Assembly: GCA_024277955.1 (NCBI GenBank)
Contig: JAJRUE010000044.1
Span: 1-8,728, forward strand
Reading direction: 5' to 3'
Origin: Alphaproteobacteria bacterium
Lineage (GTDB): Bacteria > Pseudomonadota > Alphaproteobacteria > Rhodobacterales > Rhodobacteraceae
DNA length: 8,728 nucleotides
Shown: piece after piece, positions 6,356 through 8,728 of the stretch
Numbering within the stretch: the stretch's first letter is position 1
Layout: every line of letters begins with the position of its first letter
Made by a program: the position numbers and the translations under genes
The notes under the pieces: generated by a model
Told to the model about the DNA's origin: nothing
Databases searched by the model: none
What the model saw: the letters and a program-made list of their open reading frames with translations, nothing else

Positions 6356-7000
6356 GATAGTGTCCCACGGGATGGTGTAATTTCCGCCGGCAGCGCGGGC
6401 TGAGCGGAGCCTTTGTGTAGCGAAGCGAGGCCCGCGCGGATTGCTTGGCGGCCACGGGTGTTCTTCGGCTAAGGTCTGGTTTGCGGACCCAACCTTTGAC
6501 CGAGGAGATCAACCATGACCAAGGACACTTTATCAGAGACCGCAGCCCTGCGCGCGCTTTTGTCTCAGACATCGGACACCCAGCTGCTGGCCGAGATGCT
6601 CGGGTTTGTCGCCGACCGCCTCATGGCGCTGGACGTCGACCAGCTCTGTGGTGCCGGCGTGCATGAGCGCAGCGCCGAGCGGGTCAACCATCGCAATGGC
6701 TATCGGACCCGGGGCTGGGAGACGCGCGCTGGCAGGGTCGACGTGAAGATCCCGAAGCTTCGCAGGGGCAGTTACTTCCCCGAGTTCCTGGAGCCGCGCC
6801 GGGCGGCGGAGAAGGCCATGACAGCCGTTATACAGGAAGCCTATGTCCGGGGGCTTTCGACACGATCGGTGGACGATCTGGTCAAGGCGATGGGGATGAC
6901 CGGTGTGTCGAAGAGCCAGGTCTCCCGGCTTTGCGGCGAGATCGACGAACGGGTCGGCGCGTTTCTGAACCGCCCCCTTGAGGGCGAATGGCCCTATTGG
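6356..7000 (+). mobile_element. IS256-family element, 5' part only
   Basis: This is the left part of an IS256-family insertion sequence: a leader with a hairpin plus the first 162 codons of the transposase. The likely left end lies near GATAGTGTCCCACGGGATGG (6356-6375), but it cannot be proven because the right end and its inverted repeat are missing. Family-like sequence stops abruptly after the codon for W162 at 7000. The element cannot move by itself. Confidence 0.6.
6393..6437 (+). promoter_or_regulatory. GC-rich inverted repeat in the IS256 leader
   Basis: GCGCGGGC (6393-6400) pairs perfectly with GCCCGCGC (6430-6437) around a 29-base loop, about 80 bases before the transposase ATG. A leader hairpin of this kind could dampen transposase expression from outside transcription; this role is inferred. 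Confidence 0.4.
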
Positions 7001-7114
7001 AGCCTCAGGCAAACCCGGGGTGGTTCAGTGGAAGATCACGCTGGAGGTGACAGCAGGGATTCCCGGCTCGGCGGGGTGGCGGTGAAGTTGAAGATCTTCG
7101 GAATTGGAGAGTGA
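6515..7114 (+). pseudogene. IS256-family transposase, truncated before the DDE domain
   Basis: The ATG has a strong GAGGAG ribosome site eight bases upstream. Residues 1-162 are a canonical Transposase_mut N-terminal part: ERVNHRNGYRTRGWETRAG at 54-72, then VKIPKLRRGSYFPEFLEPRR at 77-96, and the helix-turn-helix-like GLSTRSVDDLVKAMG and VSKSQVSRLC (113-140). After GEWPYW (157-162) the family sequence normally continues within a few residues to the first catalytic Asp (the 'WIDATY' region). Here it changes to an unrelated Gly/Arg-rich tail of 37 residues and stops at 7112-7114. The whole DDE catalytic domain is lost, so only a DNA-binding-type fragment could be made. The break at 7000/7001 marks a deletion or a later insertion. 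Confidence 0.9.
7001..7110. other. Unassigned linker between the IS256 remnant and the muramidase-like fragment
   Basis: I do not recognise this piece. One plus-strand frame reads ASGKPGVVQWKITLEVTAG and then hits TGA at 7079-7081, which looks like protein but matches no family I can name. It also contains a perfect 10-bp palindrome GAAGATCTTC (7090-7099). It may be the end of a disrupted host or phage gene. Confidence 0.4.
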
Positions 7115-7179
7115 ACACGTCCGTGGACGAGATTGCCGGCGAGATCGTGGTTCGCGAGGGCGGCTTCGTGATGGACCCG
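7111..7179 (+). pseudogene. Possible N-terminal scrap of a phage-type (GH108) N-acetylmuramidase
   Basis: From GTG at 7111 the frame reads NTSVDEIAGEIVVREGG and FVMDP. This resembles the first ~23 residues of holin-associated N-acetylmuramidases, whose REGG(Y/F)VNDP motif carries the catalytic Glu (here at 7156-7158). After DP the expected 'DDPGGAT' run is missing, and the frame instead continues PESNQGFPGTVKKD into the IS66 end and stops at 7246-7248. It is therefore at most a scrap, probably cut by the IS66 insertion or by an earlier rearrangement near 7180. The similarity is short and from memory. Confidence 0.35.
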
Positions 7180-7202
7180 GAAAGCAATCAGGGATTTCCG
7201 GG
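7176..7202. repeat. Inverted repeat next to the IS66 left end
   Basis: CCCGGAAA (7176-7183) and TTTCCGGG (7195-7202) form a perfect 8-bp stem with an 11-base loop. It begins where the muramidase-like similarity ends and lies about 17 bases before the presumed IS66 end, so it may be a rearrangement scar, a target-site structure, or chance. Confidence 0.4.
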
Positions 7203-7281
7203 CACGGTCAAAAAGGACGTAACCACCCGATTGCTACCGCCTGCCTGACCGTGAGAGCAGATCTTATACTCCGTCGTTATT

Positions 7282-7299
7282 GACGTCGTTAACGACGTC
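7282..7299. promoter_or_regulatory. Perfect 18-bp palindrome upstream of tnpA
   Basis: GACGTCGTT-AACGACGTC is fully self-complementary, 20 bases before the tnpA ATG. A related half-site CGTCGTTAT occurs just upstream (7272-7280). The position between possible promoter boxes (TTGACG at 7280-7285 and TATCAG at 7301-7306, only 15 bases apart) suggests an operator or a hairpin that limits transposase expression. The promoter assignment is weak. Confidence 0.4.
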
Positions 7300-7319
7300 G
7301 TATCAGGCAGGAGCGGGAT

Positions 7320-7688
7320 ATGCGTCATGAGGTTATTGTCGGTGTTGAGCGGCGGCGGCACTGGTCGGATGAGGAGAAGTTGTCGATCTTGCGCGAGGTT
7401 GGCATTGGTGGCGCGACGGTGAGCGATGTCGCCCGCCGGCACGATCTGACGCGCCAGCACATTTGACCCTGGAGGCGTGCTCTGCGGCGCAAGGGGCTTT
7501 GGCCGGGCGCGGACGGCACGGTTTTCCTGGCGCTTGATGCCTCTGCGGAGCCTCTTCGTTCCGGTTCGTCGGCGAGGCATGAGATGAGCATCGAGATCGT
7601 GCTGGGCAACGGCCGCGTGGTGCGCCTGAACGGCGGGCTCCAGGAAGATGATCTTGCCCGACTGATCCGGCTGGTCGAGACGGCATGA
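7320..7688 (+). pseudogene. tnpA: IS66 TnpA (OrfA, HTH), interrupted by an in-frame TGA
   Basis: The ATG at 7320 has an AGGAG ribosome site. The frame holds 122 sense-position codons up to TGA at 7686-7688, but codon 49 is TGA (7464-7466). The first part, HWSDEEKLSILREV and ATVSDVARRHDLTRQHI, is the helix-turn-helix of IS66 TnpA. After the stop the same frame continues correctly with PWRRALRRKGLWPG and ends with the usual VRLNGGLQEDDLARLIRLVE. A single nonsense change, for example from TGG, is the simplest cause; a sequencing error is possible. The frame end overlaps the tnpB start as ATGA (7685-7688). The stop falls right after the DNA-recognition helix, so a 48-residue HTH peptide could still be produced. 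Confidence 0.88.
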
Positions 7689-8116
7689 TCGGGCCGGGCA
7701 CGGGCGTGCGGGTCTATCTTGCCTGCGGGGTGACGGACATGCGCAAGGGGATCAACGGGTTGTCGGCGCTGGCACAGGACGTGCTGCGCCAGCGGCCGAC
7801 GGGCGGAGCGGTGTTTGCCTTTCGTGGCAGGCGTGGTGACAGGATCAAGCTGCTGTACTGGGACGGTCAGGGGTTCTGCCTGTATTACAAGGTTCTGGAG
7901 AAGGGCCGGTTTCCCTGGCCGAAGGCGGATGACGGGGCTGTTCGGCTGACCTCGGCACAGCTTGCGATGCTGTGGGGTGAGGAGCGGTCGGCAGAGCCGA
8001 TCGAAAGGTCCGGGGGACCTTTCGAAGGGACGAACGCCCGAAGCGCCAGCGCAGGGCCAGGCCGGATCGACTGGCGGCGGCCGAACTGGGGCGCGCCGCC
8101 GGCCCGGGTTGGGTAA
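7685..8116 (+). CDS. tnpB: IS66 TnpB (Orf2-like accessory protein) with a ~30-residue internal insert
   Basis: This 143-residue frame has the IS66 Orf2 signature: VRVYLACGVTDMRKGINGLS (9-28), GGAVFAFRGRRGDRIKLLYW (40-59) and GFCLYYKVLEKGRFPWP (62-78). Family members are usually about 115-120 residues and read LAMLW/L-EG-IDWRRP near the end. Here LAMLW (93-97) is followed by about 30 extra residues before IDWRRPNW resumes, so the frame survived an in-frame insertion. The function of TnpB is not well understood, although it is needed for IS66 transposition. Whether the enlarged protein works is unknown, but its partners are broken. The start overlaps the end of tnpA. Confidence 0.88.
   Translation: MIGPGTGVRVYLACGVTDMRKGINGLSALAQDVLRQRPTGGAVFAFRGRRGDRIKLLYWDGQGFCLYYKVLEKGRFPWPKADDGAVRLTSAQLAMLWGEERSAEPIERSGGPFEGTNARSASAGPGRIDWRRPNWGAPPARVG
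7976..8065. repeat. Palindromic mini-element inserted in frame inside tnpB
   Basis: About 90 bases separate the LAMLW and IDWRRP codons that are nearly adjacent in normal tnpB genes. At its heart is TCGAAAGGTCC-GGG-GGACCTTTCGA (8001-8025), a perfect 11-bp inverted repeat with a 3-base loop. It is followed by ACGAACGCCCGAAGCGCCAG and a GC-rich tail. The insert is a multiple of three, has no stop in the tnpB frame, and encodes GEERSAEPIERSGGPFEGT and NARSASAGPGR. Size, palindrome and in-frame position recall Rickettsia palindromic elements, but I know no named family for this one. The exact edges are uncertain by about six bases. Confidence 0.7.
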
Positions 8117-8157
8117 TTTACCCCCCTGTTATTGCTTGTTTTTATGGCATTCCCACG

Positions 8158-8728
8158 ATGCCGGTGTTATCCATGCGCATGTCTGACGCACCCACGGTTC
8201 TGCCCGATGATCCCGCTACTCTGAAGGCGATGATCGTCGCCCGTGCCGGGCGGAAAATGCCAGGATGTCGGCAACCTTGCGGGCCCATGATTTGCTGGTC
8301 CAGTCGCAGGGGCAAGCGCATCGCCAGATTGCAAAAGCAGAAGTTCGGAGCCAGTTCCGAAAAGATCGAACGCGAGATCGAGCAGCTGGAACTGGCGCTC
8401 GAAGGTCTGCAGGTGACGCTGGCCGAGGAAGGCCCGGTCGATGATGGCGGTGAGGATGCGGAGAGTTCAACTCCAGCAGTCTCCGACAAGGCCCGGCCCC
8501 GCCGCAGACCGCGTGTGTCCGCAGATCAACCGCGCGAGCGCCGGGAACTGGACCCGGGCGAGACCTGCCCGGATTGCGGCGGCATGGCTCGCGGGTGGTG
8601 GGCGAAGACGTGAGCGAACTGCTCGAGATGATCACCGCCCGGCTCAAGGTCATCGAGATCGCCCGGGTCAAGAAATCCTGCCGGCGCTGCGAACGAATGG
8701 TTCAAAGCCCGGCCCCCAGCCGCCCGAT
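8158..8728 (+). pseudogene. tnpC: IS66 TnpC transposase, N-terminal part, with several frame changes
   Basis: The frame opens with ATG codons at 8158, 8173 and 8179; the last gives the usual MSDAPTVLPDDPATLKAMIV start. Typical sequence then switches frame. At about 8256-8309 it is read one base off (NARMSATLRAHDLLVQS), and from about 8317 it returns (RIARLQKQKFGASSEKIE, the IS66 leucine-zipper/HTH region). The zinc-finger part begins CPDCGG (8566-8583). Eight bases then stand where six are expected, so the rest (RVVGEDVSELLEMITARLKV, 8592-8651, then SCRRCERM) lies in another frame and runs off the window. The catalytic DDE core would lie beyond 8728. Three frame changes make a functional transposase unlikely, although sequencing error should be excluded. 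Confidence 0.88.

Larger units (their letters stand above)
7219..8728 (+). mobile_element. IS66-family element, degenerate, right end outside the window
   Basis: The order tnpA-tnpB-tnpC on one strand is diagnostic of IS66. The left end is placed at GTAACCACCC (7219), because IS66 ends start with GTAA; the partner end and the 8-bp target duplication cannot be checked here. All three genes carry lesions: a stop in tnpA, an in-frame insert in tnpB, and several frame changes in tnpC. The tnpA-tnpB junction still keeps the coupled ATGA overlap. The element runs out of the window in the N-terminal third of tnpC. Confidence 0.85.

Noticed and set aside
7188..7580. Minus-strand frame of 130 codons over IS66 tnpA
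   Set aside because: Antisense to tnpA; the plus-strand sequence carries the IS66 family signature.

Overview
The window is high-GC DNA that looks like a Rhodobacterales (Rhodobacteraceae-type) alphaproteobacterial chromosome. This rests on codon use, on the gene order RlpA-like SPOR lipoprotein / D-alanyl-D-alanine carboxypeptidase / tmk / holB / tatD / MBL hydrolase / AEC transporter, and on Rhodobacteraceae-like IS256 and IS66 remnants. The taxon is an inference from recognition, not from a search.

Bases 1-5817 hold a dense minus-strand block. From its promoter side (right to left) it encodes a SPOR-domain lipoprotein with a degenerate RlpA-type barrel, a PBP5-type carboxypeptidase, thymidylate kinase, and the DNA polymerase III delta' clamp-loader subunit. 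A 152-bp gap with two hairpins follows, then a TatD nuclease, a PhnP-like metallo-beta-lactamase-fold hydrolase, and the first 38 codons of an AEC-family permease. Almost all junctions overlap by 1-4 bases or are 1 base apart, so there are probably one or two translationally coupled operons joining peptidoglycan work, dTTP supply and the replisome. A good sigma70-like promoter sits at 5896-5924; a weaker one may serve tatD at 1750-1777.

Bases 6008-6097 encode tRNA-Ser(UGA) on the plus strand, divergent from the operon. About 260 bp of less GC-rich, apparently non-coding DNA follows.

Bases ~6356-8728 are an insertion-sequence graveyard on the plus strand. An IS256-family transposase is cut off just before its DDE catalytic domain. 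A short unassigned piece and the possible first codons of a phage-type N-acetylmuramidase follow. After that comes an IS66-family element that runs off the window. The IS66 element is dead or dying: tnpA has an in-frame TGA, tnpB carries a ~90-bp in-frame insert built around a perfect 11-bp palindrome, and tnpC has at least three frame changes.

I do not see a complete new defence, secretion or biosynthetic system here. The items most worth a second look are the palindromic mini-element inside tnpB and the RlpA-like protein that appears to have lost the RlpA active-site residues while keeping the rlpA-dacA neighbourhood.
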